Of a stretch of DNA of 64,000 nucleotides, positions 49,113-58,288 are shown piece by piece (within the stretch, counting starts at the first letter, position 1; each line of letters opens with the position of its first letter). The notes under the pieces are model-generated. The model saw only the letters and a list, made by a program, of their open reading frames with translations, did not search any database and was not told where the DNA came from. The translations under genes were made by a program, and so were the position numbers. Source of the DNA: Acinetobacter sp. WCHAc010034 (lineage in GTDB: Bacteria > Pseudomonadota > Gammaproteobacteria > Pseudomonadales > Moraxellaceae); assembly GCF_001696615.3 (NCBI RefSeq), contig NZ_CP032279.1:2294001-2358000 (forward strand), given 5' to 3'.

Positions 49113-49943
49113 ATGGAACCTATGGTGGTGATGGCTGCGCGTGCGGCTCAATTAGTTGGTCAAGAGCTTTTAAAAGCGCATCAGAATCGTCATAAGCTCG
49201 ATCTGCAAGTCGAAGAAAAAGGCATAGACGGCCCGGTAACGCGCGTAGACCGCTACCTGGAACAGCTGACTATCGACACCCTGCGCAAAAGCTATAAGAA
49301 CCACAGCTTCCTGGGCGAAGAGTTTGGCATGCAGGAAGGCAAGGGCCACGACGCCGACTGGTGCTGGGTGATTGACCCGCTTGACGGCACCCTGAACTTC
49401 ATTAACGGCTTCCCGCATTTCTGCGTCTCTATTGCTGTTCAGCACAAAGGCGTAACGCAGCACGGCGTAATTTATGACCCGGTAAAAGACGAACTGTTCT
49501 CTGCCAGCCGCGGCCGCGGCGCAATGATGAACCAGCGCCGCATCCGGGTAAATGTGAAAGACAGCCTGGAAAAAACCTTTATCGGCGTGGGCCATGCTTA
49601 CCGCGCTAAACGCGGCGGTGAAATTGTTTCCTATGCGAAAAATCATTTTGAATCATTATTGAACGTGACTGAAGCGGGCGCGCAATTCCGCCGCTCAGGC
49701 TCCGCAGCTCTGGATCTGGCCTATGTGGCTGCCGGCCGTTTGGACGGCTACTTCGAGCTGGGCTTAAAGCCTTGGGATATCGCAGCCGGTGAACTGATTG
49801 TGAAAGAAGCGGGCGGCACAGTGGTTGATGCGCGCGGCGGCTCAAATTCTATGGACAATGGCCAAGTGGTTGCCTGCTCCATGAAAATGCTGAAGCCTTT
49901 GATGCAGGCGGTTGTTCCAGCCTGGGGCGACGCTGCCAAGTAA
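49113..49943 (+). CDS. suhB: Inositol-1-monophosphatase SuhB
   Basis: SuhB hydrolyses inositol phosphates and, in E. coli, also joins the rRNA antitermination complex. Metal-binding motifs are GEEFGMQEG, WVIDPLDGTLNFINGFPHF and WDIAAGELIVKEAGG. Length of 276 residues is typical. The ATG at 49113 begins EPMVVMAARAAQLVGQ, the conserved N-terminus. It is followed by a strong terminator. Confidence 0.95.
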   Translation: MEPMVVMAARAAQLVGQELLKAHQNRHKLDLQVEEKGIDGPVTRVDRYLEQLTIDTLRKSYKNHSFLGEEFGMQEGKGHDADWCWVIDPLDGTLNFINGFPHFCVSIAVQHKGVTQHGVIYDPVKDELFSASRGRGAMMNQRRIRVNVKDSLEKTFIGVGHAYRAKRGGEIVSYAKNHFESLLNVTEAGAQFRRSGSAALDLAYVAAGRLDGYFELGLKPWDIAAGELIVKEAGGTVVDARGGSNSMDNGQVVACSMKMLKPLMQAVVPAWGDAAK

Positions 49944-49972
49944 GCTTCCGGCTTAAGCCGTCTGAATTTATG

Positions 49973-49999
49973 AAAACCCTCATGCGTGAGGGTTTTTTT
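49973..49999 (+). terminator. suhB: Terminator of suhB
   Basis: Arms AAAACCCTCA and TGAGGGTTTT enclose TGCG, with further T residues following. Confidence 0.93.
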
Positions 50000-50514
50000 A
50001 TGCATCCGGCAGCCTGGAAATAGCCTCAAAACGGATGCCGGCGGATCATGCAGCCGGAAAAACACCCCGTGAATGAATTTCAGCAGGTAAAGAAAGGCTT
50101 GAATGCCGGCCGGCAGCGCTGGAAAACTTTTCTGGATGGTCAAAAAAACCAAGCGGAAACCCGCATTTATTCAGTATTTGAGAAAATATTGCAGCAATCT
50201 GACTAAAATAGGTGACTTTTTAAAATATCCTGCTATAATCCGCCCACGCACTAAATTTCGTTCATTACCTGAACATTCTCTTCTATCATTGTGTATGCGC
50301 GTCCGGTCCAAAGAGAGGACATTATTTCGCGCCCCACCCAATCGCTTAAGCGATTCCTTCAGGTTGCGGCTGTAATCAAATGTGCGTTATACGCATCGTC
50401 GTTCTCGGATCGCCGCTGATTCTATATTTTCAGCGATTATTGCTGTGCCGCTTTTTGCCGATGTCCAACAGACCATATATTTAATGGAGCACCCACATTA
50501 GGGTGAATATCTCT
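50000..50514 (+). promoter_or_regulatory. Long 5' leader and promoter region of the DEAD-box helicase
   Basis: This 515-base gap, after the suhB terminator, carries no gene. A promoter GTGACT-N16-TATAAT lies at 50212-50239, which would give a leader of about 270 bases. The leader holds a perfect palindrome ATCGCTTAAGCGAT (about 50340-50353) and the hairpin TGCGTTATACGCA (about 50382-50394). Long structured leaders are known for cold-induced helicase mRNAs such as deaD in other bacteria. Confidence 0.55.
50212..50239 (+). promoter_or_regulatory. Promoter of the DEAD-box helicase gene
   Basis: GTGACT (50212-50217) and a perfect TATAAT (50234-50239) are separated by 16 bases. The predicted start is near 50246. 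Confidence 0.6.
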
Positions 50515-52374
50515 ATGAGCAAAACTTTTGCTGATTTTTCTTTAGACGAGTCGCTGCAACAAGCGCTTGAGACTCTTGGTTTTACTGCACCTACTCCTGT
50601 GCAAGAACAATCTATTCCTGCGGCTTTAGAAGGCAAAGACCTTTTAGTATCAAGCCAGACAGGTTCAGGTAAAACTGCAGCTTTCTTACTCCCTACACTG
50701 AACGCTTTAGCGGGTCAGGAAACTTTCGTGCCGTTTAAAGAGCGCATGAAAGCTGTTACTCAGCCTTCTATTCTGGTGATTTCGCCAACGCGTGAGCTTG
50801 CGCAGCAAGTTTGCCAGGACGCGATTGCATTTGTACGCCACATGAAAGGCGTGCGTGTAGCAGCGATCATGGGCGGCATGCCTTTCGGCAAGCAAATCCA
50901 GCAGCTTAAAGGCGCGCAAGTTGTTGTTGCGACTCCGGGCCGTTTGCTTGACCTGGTTAACCGCCGTCAAATCAAGCTGGATAAAGTTGAATCCCTTATC
51001 GTGGATGAAGCTGACCGCATGCTTGACCTGGGCTTCTCTGAAGACCTTGAAGCGATCAGCGACTTGGCTGCAAACCGCAAGCAGACTTTAATGTTCTCTG
51101 CAACATTCGCGCCGCGCATCATCAACCTTGCTGAGCGCATGATGAATGATCCGCAGCGTATTGCGATTGAAACCGGCCATTCTACAAATACTGACATTAC
51201 CCAGACTTTGCACTGGACTGACGGTTTTGAGCACAAGAAGAAACTGCTGACGCACTGGTTAAGTGAAGAAGATCTGGATCAGGCTGTAGTTTTCGCTTCA
51301 ACTCAGGAAGATACAGACATGCTGGCTGAAGAGCTTGCAGAAGCTGGCCTTTCAGTTGTAGCGCTGCATGGCGCGATGCCGCAGACTGTGCGTAACCGCC
51401 GCCTGCGCAGCATCCGTGAAGGCCGTGCAAAAATCCTGGTTGCGACTGACGTTGCAGCGCGCGGCCTTGACGTGCCGACAATTTCCCACGTAATCAACTT
51501 CGGCCTTCCGATGAAGAACGAAGACTACGTGCACCGTATTGGCCGTACTGGCCGTGCTGGCCGTACCGGTAAAGCGATCACTTTAGCGACTTACCGCGAA
51601 CGCGGCAAAATCCGCGCTTTAGAAGATTACCTGGATGCGCGTTTAGAAGTATCTGAAATTGAAGGCCTTGAGCCGTCTCCGCCGCCAGCGCGCGGTGGCC
51701 GTGATGGCGGCGGCCGTGGCCGTAATGGCGGTGGCCGTGGCCGTGACGGCGGTCGTGGCGGTTTTGGCGGCGGTCGCCGTTTTGAAGGCGAAAGCAACTT
51801 CAAGCGCCGCGAAGGCGGTGATGACCGTCCGCGCCGCAGCTACGATGACAAGCCGCGCGGTGAACGCCCTGCATTCGGCGAAGACCGTCCGCGCCGCGAG
51901 TTCAACTCAGACCGTCCGCGCCGTGAAGGCGGTTTCGGCGACCGTCCGCAGCGTTCTTTCGATGACCGTCCAAAGCGCGACTTCGGCGACCGTCCGCAGC
52001 GTTCTTTTGATGACCGTCCAAAGCGCGACTTCGGCGACCGTCCGCAGCGCTCTTTCGATGACCGTCCAAAGCGTGACTTCGGCGACCGTCCGCGCCGCGA
52101 AGGCGGGTTCAATGACAAGCCGCGTTTTGATTCAAATGATGACAACCGCGGCAACCGCGTAGACTACAAGCCGCGCCGCGAAGGCAGCTTCGGCGACCGT
52201 CCGAAGCGCGACTTCGGTGACCGTCCTGCGCCGCGCCGTGACGGCGGTTTCGGTGACCGTCCTAAGCGTTCATTCGGCGGTGAAGACCGTCCGCGCCGCA
52301 GCTTTGATGACAAGCCGCGCGGTGAGCGCCCAGCGTTCGGTGAAGACCGTCCGCGCCGCAAATTTAACGACTAA
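50515..52374 (+). CDS. DEAD-box RNA helicase with arginine-rich repeat tail
   Basis: The protein is an ATP-dependent RNA helicase. The Q motif (PTPVQEQSIPA), Walker A (SQTGSGKT), PTRELAQQ, VDEADRMLD, SAT and HRIGRTGRAGRTG motifs fall within about residues 1-375. The C-terminal 235 residues are a disordered RG/DRP-rich tail containing three 16-residue tandem units (FGDRPQRSFDDRPKRD). I took ATG 50515 (MSKTFADFS), with AGGGTG 9 bases upstream, over GTG 50503. The core is RhlE-like, and RNA-binding via the tail is probable. It may assist cold growth and ribosome assembly or degradosome function. Confidence 0.93.
   Translation: MSKTFADFSLDESLQQALETLGFTAPTPVQEQSIPAALEGKDLLVSSQTGSGKTAAFLLPTLNALAGQETFVPFKERMKAVTQPSILVISPTRELAQQVCQDAIAFVRHMKGVRVAAIMGGMPFGKQIQQLKGAQVVVATPGRLLDLVNRRQIKLDKVESLIVDEADRMLDLGFSEDLEAISDLAANRKQTLMFSATFAPRIINLAERMMNDPQRIAIETGHSTNTDITQTLHWTDGFEHKKKLLTHWLSEEDLDQAVVFASTQEDTDMLAEELAEAGLSVVALHGAMPQTVRNRRLRSIREGRAKILVATDVAARGLDVPTISHVINFGLPMKNEDYVHRIGRTGRAGRTGKAITLATYRERGKIRALEDYLDARLEVSEIEGLEPSPPPARGGRDGGGRGRNGGGRGRDGGRGGFGGGRRFEGESNFKRREGGDDRPRRSYDDKPRGERPAFGEDRPRREFNSDRPRREGGFGDRPQRSFDDRPKRDFGDRPQRSFDDRPKRDFGDRPQRSFDDRPKRDFGDRPRREGGFNDKPRFDSNDDNRGNRVDYKPRREGSFGDRPKRDFGDRPAPRRDGGFGDRPKRSFGGEDRPRRSFDDKPRGERPAFGEDRPRRKFND
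51934..52077 (+). repeat. Three tandem 48-base coding repeats in the helicase tail
   Basis: Three consecutive copies (51934-51981, 51982-52029, 52030-52077) encode 16-residue units of the type FGDRPQRSFDDRPKRD and differ at a few bases. Shorter GDRP and DDRP fragments lie on both sides. Slipped-strand copy-number change is plausible. Confidence 0.92.
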
Positions 52375-52397
52375 ATTTTAAATTTAGCCTTGAATTG

Positions 52398-52427
52398 AAA
52401 AAACCGGTGTTTACACCGGTTTTTTTA
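52398..52427 (+). terminator. Terminator of the helicase gene
   Basis: Arms ACCGGTGT and ACACCGGT with an A-run ahead and T7 after form a standard terminator. An apparent reading frame starts within it and is not annotated as a gene. Confidence 0.93.
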
Positions 52428-52496
52428 TGGGCGCTGGTTTTACCTTTTGAAATAAAAATGTATACTGGTTCAAGTTTTTGGCGTTTACTGATAATT

Positions 52497-52616
52497 ATGC
52501 AAAGCCCACCTATTTCCCTAAGAAAAACAGCTCTGTACGAGGTGCTTATGCCCTACATCGGTTTGACTTTATTTTTATGCAATCTGATTTACTATGTGTA
52601 CAATTATTTTGGCTAA
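52497..52616 (+). CDS. Possible small membrane peptide (39 residues)
   Basis: From the ATG at 52497 the frame encodes about 39 residues with one hydrophobic helix (YIGLTLFLCNLIYYVYNYF) near the C-terminus. A longer reading starting at 52395 begins inside the helicase terminator and is unlikely. There is no strong ribosome site. It is a low-confidence candidate for a single-pass small protein. Confidence 0.25.
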   Translation: MQSPPISLRKTALYEVLMPYIGLTLFLCNLIYYVYNYFG

Positions 52617-52771
52617 GCGCCAGCTGAACTGAGCGCAGCCATTCAGAACAATACAAAAATAACCGCAAGATCTTTCCAAACGGCAAAAAACTGTTTACGC
52701 GGAATGGTAACATTTTGAGCTTTAATCCTTTATAGTATGCATGCTGAAAAAATGCAGGAAAACGCTCAGCT

Positions 52772-53590
52772 ATGAATAATCAAATGCCTGATCAGGCTCA
52801 GTCACTTATTGAAGTGAAGAATTTGAGCTTTAAGCGGGGCGAGCGGATCATTTATGACAATGTCAGTTTAAGCATTCGCCGCGGTCAGATTACCGCAATT
52901 ATGGGGCCTTCCGGTACGGGGAAAACCACCCTTTTGCGCCTGATTGGCGGCCAGCTGACGCCGGATCAGGGCGAAGTGCGCCTGGACGGAAAAAATATTG
53001 GCCTGATGAGCCGGCAGGAGCTGTTTGCTGCCCGCGCCAGAATGGGCATGCTGTTCCAAAGCGGCGCGCTGTTTACCGATATGTCTGTATATGAAAACGT
53101 CGCTTTTCCGCTGCGCGCGCATACCCGGCTGCCGGAGCATTTAATTGCGGAAATTGTCGCGCTCAAGCTGGAGTCAGTCGGCTTGCGCGGCACTGAAAGC
53201 CTGATGCCGTCTGAGCTTTCCGGCGGCATGAACCGCCGCGTGGCTTTGGCCCGCGCCATTGCGCTGGACCCGGAGCTGATCATGTACGATGAGCCTTTTG
53301 CCGGCCAGGACCCGATTGTAAAGGGCGTGCTGACCCGGCTGATCCGGACGCTGCGCGAAGCGCTGGACTTGACCACGATTATTGTTTCGCATGATGTGGC
53401 GGAAACGCTTTCAATCGCCGATTACATTTATGTTGTGGCGGAAGGCAAAGTGCAGGGCGAAGGGACGCCTGAGCAGCTGAAAGCCAATGCTTCGCCTTTT
53501 GTGCAGCAGTTCCTGACCGGTTCGATGGAAGGCCCGGTGGATTATCAATTCAGTCAACAACCCTATTTAAGCCATGAGGTCCGTTCATGA
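52772..53590 (+). CDS. mlaF: Mla phospholipid transport ATPase MlaF
   Basis: MlaF powers the MlaFEDB inner-membrane complex that moves phospholipids between outer and inner membrane. The 272-residue ATPase has Walker [10 protein letters not shown] (45-53), the signature [16 protein letters not shown] and Walker [15 protein letters not shown]. It heads mlaF-E-D-C-B, overlapping mlaE by four bases. MlaA, the outer-membrane partner, is not in the window. Confidence 0.96.
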   Translation: MNNQMPDQAQSLIEVKNLSFKRGERIIYDNVSLSIRRGQITAIMGPSGTGKTTLLRLIGGQLTPDQGEVRLDGKNIGLMSRQELFAARARMGMLFQSGALFTDMSVYENVAFPLRAHTRLPEHLIAEIVALKLESVGLRGTESLMPSELSGGMNRRVALARAIALDPELIMYDEPFAGQDPIVKGVLTRLIRTLREALDLTTIIVSHDVAETLSIADYIYVVAEGKVQGEGTPEQLKANASPFVQQFLTGSMEGPVDYQFSQQPYLSHEVRS

Positions 53591-54366
53591 ATGCAATCGC
53601 CTCCTTGGGCCGGCGCGTTATTGAGCGTGTGCGGGGAATCGGCACAGCCACGCTGATGCTGCTGCAGGTCATTTTGTCGCTGCCGACATGGCTCGGCGTC
53701 CGGTTGTTCATTTACCAGATGTACCGCGTCGGCGTCATGTCGCTGCTGATCATTGTGGTTTCCGGGCTGTTTATCGGCGCGGTGCTGGGGCTGCAGATGT
53801 ACAGCATTCTGGTGACCTTCGGCAGTGAAGCCATGCTGGGCGCCGCGGTGTCCCTGACGCTGCTGCGCGAGCTGGCGCCGGTTGTGGCGGCGCTGCTGTT
53901 TGCCGGCCGCGCCGGATCTGCGCTGACTGCGGAAATTGGCCTGATGAAAGCCACGGAGCAGCTGTCCAGCATGGAAATGATCGGCGTCGATCCCTTGAAG
54001 CGGGTGATTTCGCCGCGCCTTTGGGCCGGGATATTCAGCCTGCCGATGCTCTCGGTGATTTTCGCTGCGGTCGGCATTATGGGCGGCAAGATGGTCGGGG
54101 TGGATTTCCTCGGCGCGGATGAAGGCGCTTACTGGAGCGGCATGGAAAATGCGGTCCGGTTCTATAAAGATGTATTCAACGGCACGATTATTAAAAGCTT
54201 CGTGTTTGCATTCATCTGCACCGGAATCGCCGTTTACCAGGGCTACGCCTGTGAGCCGACATCCGAAGGAATTGCGACGTCGACCACCCGTACGGTGGTG
54301 TATTCTTCGCTGTGTGTTTTAGGTTCTGATTTTGTGTTGACTGCGGTCATGTTTGGAGGTGTTTAA
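53587..54366 (+). CDS. mlaE: Mla phospholipid transport permease MlaE
   Basis: MlaE is the membrane permease of the complex. The 259-residue protein has an N-terminal amphipathic segment and about five membrane helices. Typical motifs are [39 protein letters not shown] and [21 protein letters not shown]. Its stop overlaps the mlaD start by one base. Confidence 0.96.
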   Translation: MNAIASLGRRVIERVRGIGTATLMLLQVILSLPTWLGVRLFIYQMYRVGVMSLLIIVVSGLFIGAVLGLQMYSILVTFGSEAMLGAAVSLTLLRELAPVVAALLFAGRAGSALTAEIGLMKATEQLSSMEMIGVDPLKRVISPRLWAGIFSLPMLSVIFAAVGIMGGKMVGVDFLGADEGAYWSGMENAVRFYKDVFNGTIIKSFVFAFICTGIAVYQGYACEPTSEGIATSTTRTVVYSSLCVLGSDFVLTAVMFGGV

Positions 54367-55046
54367 TGAAATCACGCGCAAGTGAACTGGCTGTCGGCAT
54401 ATTTGTCATTCTGTTTGGCATCGCGCTATTTTTCCTGGCCATGCGCGTCAGCGGCCTGGTGGGCAGCAACCTGAAAGACGGCTACCCGATGAGCGCGGTT
54501 TTTGAAAATGTCAACGGCATCAAGCCGCGCGCGAAAGTGACGCTCAGCGGGGTCAAAGTCGGGCAGGTCGATTCGATTGCGCTGGATCCGGTGACCCGCC
54601 TGGCCACCGTGCATATGACCATGGACGGCAGCCTGACCACCTTTAACGATGAGCAGCTGAAGCAGGTGCAGAAAGATGCGCTGGAAGAGCTGCGCTACAG
54701 TTCAGATTATGAAGCCTCTGATCCTGCGCAGCAAAAAGACATGGAAAAGCAGCTGACCGCCAACATGAAATCCATCACCAATATTGATGAAGATGCTTAC
54801 ATTATGGTGGCGACCAATGGCCTGCTGGGTGAAAAATACCTGAAAATCATTCCGGGCGGCGGCTTGAACTACTTAAAGCGCGGCGACCGGATTGCCAACA
54901 CTCAGGGCACCATGGAAATTGAAGATTTAGTGACTAAATTTGTAACCGGCGGCGCAGGCAAGCCGGCAGAAAATGCAGACAGCAAACCGGCGCAGGGCAA
55001 GGCATCTGCTGACGCCGCCGATTCTGAACCTGCATTTGTTGAATAA
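54366..55046 (+). CDS. mlaD: Mla MCE-domain protein MlaD
   Basis: MlaD forms a hexameric lipid-binding ring on the periplasmic side. The 226-residue protein has one N-terminal membrane helix (about 8-30) and an MCE domain (VFENVNGIKPRAKVTLSGVKVGQVDSI...). It also has an Ala/Pro-rich C-terminal tail. Compared with E. coli MlaD, about 45 extra residues (roughly 92-138, charged, helical) sit inside the MCE domain before TNGLLGEKYLKI. Such an insertion is known for Acinetobacter MlaD. Confidence 0.95.
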   Translation: MKSRASELAVGIFVILFGIALFFLAMRVSGLVGSNLKDGYPMSAVFENVNGIKPRAKVTLSGVKVGQVDSIALDPVTRLATVHMTMDGSLTTFNDEQLKQVQKDALEELRYSSDYEASDPAQQKDMEKQLTANMKSITNIDEDAYIMVATNGLLGEKYLKIIPGGGLNYLKRGDRIANTQGTMEIEDLVTKFVTGGAGKPAENADSKPAQGKASADAADSEPAFVE

Positions 55047-55066
55047 TTATTTGAGGAGATATCTGC

Positions 55067-55702
55067 GTGAAGACTTTACTTAAACAGACGCTTACAGCAA
55101 GCATTCTTTCGGCAATGCTTGCAGGGACAGCTTTCGCTGCGCCGTCTGAAACGCCGCCTGCATTTGTTAAAAAAGTTGCGGATGGCCTGATTTCACGCCT
55201 GAAAGCGGATCACGGCAAGCTGCAGAATAACCCTGCTGCGGTCAAAGCCATTGTGCGCCAGAATCTTGATCCGTATATCGACTCGCAGTCGTTCACCCGC
55301 ATTGTGATGGGTACTTATGCGACCAATCAGTACAGCACCGCGGCGCAGCGCGCCCAGTTTGAGCGCAACTTCCGCGAAACGCTGATTGAAAACTACGGCA
55401 GCGCTTTCGCCAAGTTCAGCAATCAGACTTACAGCATGCGCCCTTATAAGGATACCGGCAGCAAAAATCCGGTGGTGACCATTGATTTCAACAACAATGG
55501 CGAAAAAATCCCTGTGTCCTTCCAGCTGGCCGATAAAGGCTCACAATGGAAAATCCGCAACATCAATGTATCCGGCATTGACCTTGGCCTGCAGTTCCGC
55601 AATCAGTTCGCAGCTACAGTGAAGCGCAACGGCGGCAATCTGGATAAGGCGATTGCCAACTTTAAGCCGGATGCGGAAGCAGCGGTAGAAAAGAAAAAAT
55701 AG
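55067..55702 (+). CDS. mlaC: Periplasmic phospholipid carrier MlaC
   Basis: MlaC shuttles phospholipids between the outer-membrane MlaA complex and MlaFEDB. The 211-residue precursor has a signal peptide ending LAGTAFAAPSE and the MlaC core (QNLDPYIDSQSFTRIVMG, then QRAQFERNFRETLIENYGS). It starts with GTG behind GAGGAG and lies 20 bases after mlaD. Confidence 0.95.
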   Translation: MKTLLKQTLTASILSAMLAGTAFAAPSETPPAFVKKVADGLISRLKADHGKLQNNPAAVKAIVRQNLDPYIDSQSFTRIVMGTYATNQYSTAAQRAQFERNFRETLIENYGSAFAKFSNQTYSMRPYKDTGSKNPVVTIDFNNNGEKIPVSFQLADKGSQWKIRNINVSGIDLGLQFRNQFAATVKRNGGNLDKAIANFKPDAEAAVEKKK

Positions 55703-55714
55703 CATAGGCGGCGT

Positions 55715-56002
55715 ATGATTAAATTTGATCAGCAGGAACTGCATGTTTGCGGGAAAATTGACTACAGCAATGCTGAGCAGTATTACCGCAAAGGCCTGCA
55801 GGAAATTCAGGCGCAGGCCCGCTTTCCGGTTGTGGTAAATTTATCGCAGCTGGAGCAGGGCAGCACGCTGGCTTTGGCGGTGCTGGTGCGCTGGCTGCGC
55901 CAGACGCCGGATGCGCGGGGGCTGCAGTTTAAAGCCGTCCCGGCAAAGATGCTGAATATTATTCAGGCCTGCCATCTGCAGAATGACCTGCAGCTGCTTT
56001 AA
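55715..56002 (+). CDS. mlaB: STAS-domain protein MlaB
   Basis: MlaB is the cytoplasmic STAS subunit that stabilises and regulates MlaF. The 95-residue protein has the STAS layout (FPVVVNLSQLEQGSTLALAVLVRWL), with a Ser-Thr pair at the usual conserved position. It follows mlaC by 12 bases and is closed by a terminator. Confidence 0.9.
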   Translation: MIKFDQQELHVCGKIDYSNAEQYYRKGLQEIQAQARFPVVVNLSQLEQGSTLALAVLVRWLRQTPDARGLQFKAVPAKMLNIIQACHLQNDLQLL

Positions 56003-56009
56003 GCTGCAT

Positions 56010-56037
56010 AAAAAAAGCGCCTGAGGGCGCTTTTTTT
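56010..56037 (+). terminator. Terminator of mlaFEDCB
   Basis: Arms AAAGCGCC and GGCGCTTT enclose TGAG, with A-run ahead and T7 after. Confidence 0.93.
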
Positions 56038-56097
56038 CGGCTTGGCAGTTTCCATTTGTTTGCTGCGGCGATGGCTAAGCAGCGCTGCAAAGCTGGC

Positions 56098-57111
56098 TCA
56101 AATCCATTTTTTCCAGCGGAAATAAATCATCGGGCCGACAAAGAAGGCGACTAAAATCAGGCTGACAATGACAAAGCTGGTGGTGCCGTGGGCAAAGGGC
56201 AGCACTTCGGTATTCATGCCGTAAATGCTGGCAATCAGCATGGGCGGCGCCAGCATGCTCGGCAAAATCGAGAAGCGGCGGATCGTGTCATTCTGTTCAG
56301 TGTTGATGAATCCTGAGGTAGTATCCAGCAGGAAGCGCACTTTCTGGAACAGGAAGGCGTCATGCTCCACCAGCGAGCGCACGTCTTCACTCAGCTCGCG
56401 GATATCCGCATCATAAATATGGCTGCCCAAGGCCCGCGGGCGCGACAGGAAGGTCAGCACGCGGCGCAGGTCAATCAGGCACAGCTGGGCTTTTCCCAGC
56501 ATGTCTTCCAGCTGCGCCAGCCGGGTAATCATGTCATCCAGATCTAAAATCATTTCGCGGTGGCGGTTGTTCAGCACTTCCGTGGAGTATTTTTCCAGAT
56601 CCTTGTGGATATCTTCCAGAATATCCGCAAGCTCATCCAGCTTGGCTTCCAGCAGGCCAAGCAGAATCCACGTCGGCTCTTTATAGTCAATTTCATAGTC
56701 GTTGCGCCGCGCGCGGGCGCGGAAGGCGCGGAAGGCCACCAGCTTTTCGCCGCGCAGGGTAAACAGGCGCTCTTTATGCAGGATGAATGCAACGGTCTGC
56801 ACGGTGGCCAGAATGCTGGAATTTTCTTCCGTTTCTCCGTCCACCTGAAAATTTTTATTTTTCGTTAAAAAATACGTGCTGATATGCAAAATGCCGTCAT
56901 CATCGCGGTAGAATCGGGCTGAAGAGGAAATGTCTTCGAGCGATTTCAGGGTCGGCAGATTCTGATCATAGGCGTCTAAAATCCACTGCTGCTCTTCCTG
57001 CGACGGCGCAATCAGATCCAGCCAAACCAAGTCAGGATGCAGGTCAAAACCGCCGTTGATGGTGGCGTCTTCCAGGCTACCGCGCTCTGTGGCGTAAAAG
57101 GCTTCAAGCAT
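56098..57111 (-). CDS. CorA-family divalent-metal transporter
   Basis: The 337-residue protein has a large cytoplasmic domain and two C-terminal membrane helices flanking the YGMN motif (SIYGMNTEVLPF). It ends in a basic YFRWKKWI. CorA-type channels import Mg, Co or Ni; some relatives (ZntB) move Zn. The GMN signature supports magnesium-type transport. It stands alone, with 120 bases or more on either side. Confidence 0.92.
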   Translation of the reverse strand: MLEAFYATERGSLEDATINGGFDLHPDLVWLDLIAPSQEEQQWILDAYDQNLPTLKSLEDISSSARFYRDDDGILHISTYFLTKNKNFQVDGETEENSSILATVQTVAFILHKERLFTLRGEKLVAFRAFRARARRNDYEIDYKEPTWILLGLLEAKLDELADILEDIHKDLEKYSTEVLNNRHREMILDLDDMITRLAQLEDMLGKAQLCLIDLRRVLTFLSRPRALGSHIYDADIRELSEDVRSLVEHDAFLFQKVRFLLDTTSGFINTEQNDTIRRFSILPSMLAPPMLIASIYGMNTEVLPFAHGTTSFVIVSLILVAFFVGPMIYFRWKKWI

Positions 57112-57262
57112 GCCGTTTTTTCTCCCTTGCGCAGTATGTGTGAATGAATGCGTGTATTTTAGACAAGGATTTCAACAAATACACTGCTCGAATGGCTATT
57201 TTATTAAAAAAACTCTGCGAAGTTTATTTTAGCAGCATGACAGATTGATAACACGGTGATAA

Positions 57263-57862
57263 ATGATGAATTCTATAGCAATTTTCTGCGGTTCGGCGCT
57301 TGGCTCTGACCCGGTTTATTTGCAGGCGGCTCAACTGGCCGGTAAAACTTTGGCGCAGCACGGAATTGCGCTGGTTTACGGCGGCGGGCGCTCGGGCCTG
57401 ATGGGCATGGTGGCGGACAGCGCGCTGCAGGCCGGCGGCAAGGTGATCGGGGTCATTCCAAAGCAGCTGGTAGACCGCGAGCTGGCGCATCCGCATTTGA
57501 CCGAGCTGCATGTGGTGGAAAATATGCATCAGCGCAAAACCCTGATGTCTGAACTGTCGGATGGCTTTATCGCGATTCCGGGCGGCGCCGGCACGCTGGA
57601 AGAAATTTTTGAGCAGTGGACCTGGGCGCAGCTGGGCATCCATTTAAAGCCCTGCGCATTTTTGAATACCGCAGGCTTTTATGATGACCTGCTGAAATTC
57701 GTTCAGATGACGGCGGATAAAGGCTTTACCCATCAGCGCTTCAGCAGCGGCCTGGTGGTCTCAGAGAGCATTGAGGAAATTCTGGCGCAGTTCAAAGACT
57801 ATCAGCCGCCGCAGCCGAAATGGGGCATTGCCGATCAGCAGGATTTGGTGAAGCAGGCATGA
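57263..57862 (+). CDS. LOG-family phosphoribohydrolase
   Basis: The 199-residue protein has the LOG motif PGGAGTLEEIFE at about residues 109-120 and a GGGRSGLMG nucleotide-binding loop. LOG enzymes release the base from nucleoside 5'-monophosphates; in bacteria substrates include AMP and cytokinin nucleotides. Two adjacent ATG codons open the frame. The stop overlaps the start of the Nudix gene (ATGA), so both are coupled. Confidence 0.9.
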   Translation: MMNSIAIFCGSALGSDPVYLQAAQLAGKTLAQHGIALVYGGGRSGLMGMVADSALQAGGKVIGVIPKQLVDRELAHPHLTELHVVENMHQRKTLMSELSDGFIAIPGGAGTLEEIFEQWTWAQLGIHLKPCAFLNTAGFYDDLLKFVQMTADKGFTHQRFSSGLVVSESIEEILAQFKDYQPPQPKWGIADQQDLVKQA

Positions 57863-58269
57863 AAGTGATTACTGTGGCGGCCGGCATTGTGCTGAATGAA
57901 CAGCATCAGCTGCTGCTGGTGCGCAAGAAGCATACCGCCCGCTTTATGCAGGTGGGCGGAAAACTGGAGCCGGATGAACTGCCGGAGCAGGCGATTGTCC
58001 GGGAGATTGCCGAAGAGCTGGGCTGCGCAGCCAGGATTCAGCATTATCTAGGGCGCTTTGAAACTCAGGCTGCCAATGAGCCGGATCACCTGCTGGTCAG
58101 CTATGTCTACCATGTGCAGCTGGAGCAGGCGCCGCAGGTGCAGGCGGAAATTGCCGAAATGAAATGGGTGGATCTGGATGATGCTGAAACGCTGCTGGCG
58201 CCATTGACCACTGAAGTGGTGATGCCGTGGGTAAGGCTGCATTTGGCGTCTGCTGAAGGCATTTATTGA
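57859..58269 (+). CDS. Nudix hydrolase
   Basis: This 136-residue Nudix protein starts at ATG 57859, overlapping the LOG stop (ATGA). It has a Nudix box GGKLEPDELPEQAIVREIAEELG with the essential EE pair, and begins KVITVAAGIVLNEQHQLLLV. The substrate is not evident; the coupling with LOG suggests nucleotide clean-up. Confidence 0.88.
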   Translation: MKVITVAAGIVLNEQHQLLLVRKKHTARFMQVGGKLEPDELPEQAIVREIAEELGCAARIQHYLGRFETQAANEPDHLLVSYVYHVQLEQAPQVQAEIAEMKWVDLDDAETLLAPLTTEVVMPWVRLHLASAEGIY

Positions 58270-58288
58270 GTGGGTGTGGCCGCGGCTT

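Noticed and set aside
51934..52077. Regular 48-base repeats as a possible CRISPR-like array
   Set aside because: They are contiguous, in frame, without spacers, and encode the helicase tail.
51840..52361. Arg/Ser-rich open frames on the minus strand opposite the helicase tail
   Set aside because: They are the complement of the coding repeats of the helicase and have no start signals.
52395..52616. A 73-codon frame after the helicase gene
   Set aside because: Its start is inside the helicase terminator; only the shorter reading from 52497 was kept, at low confidence.
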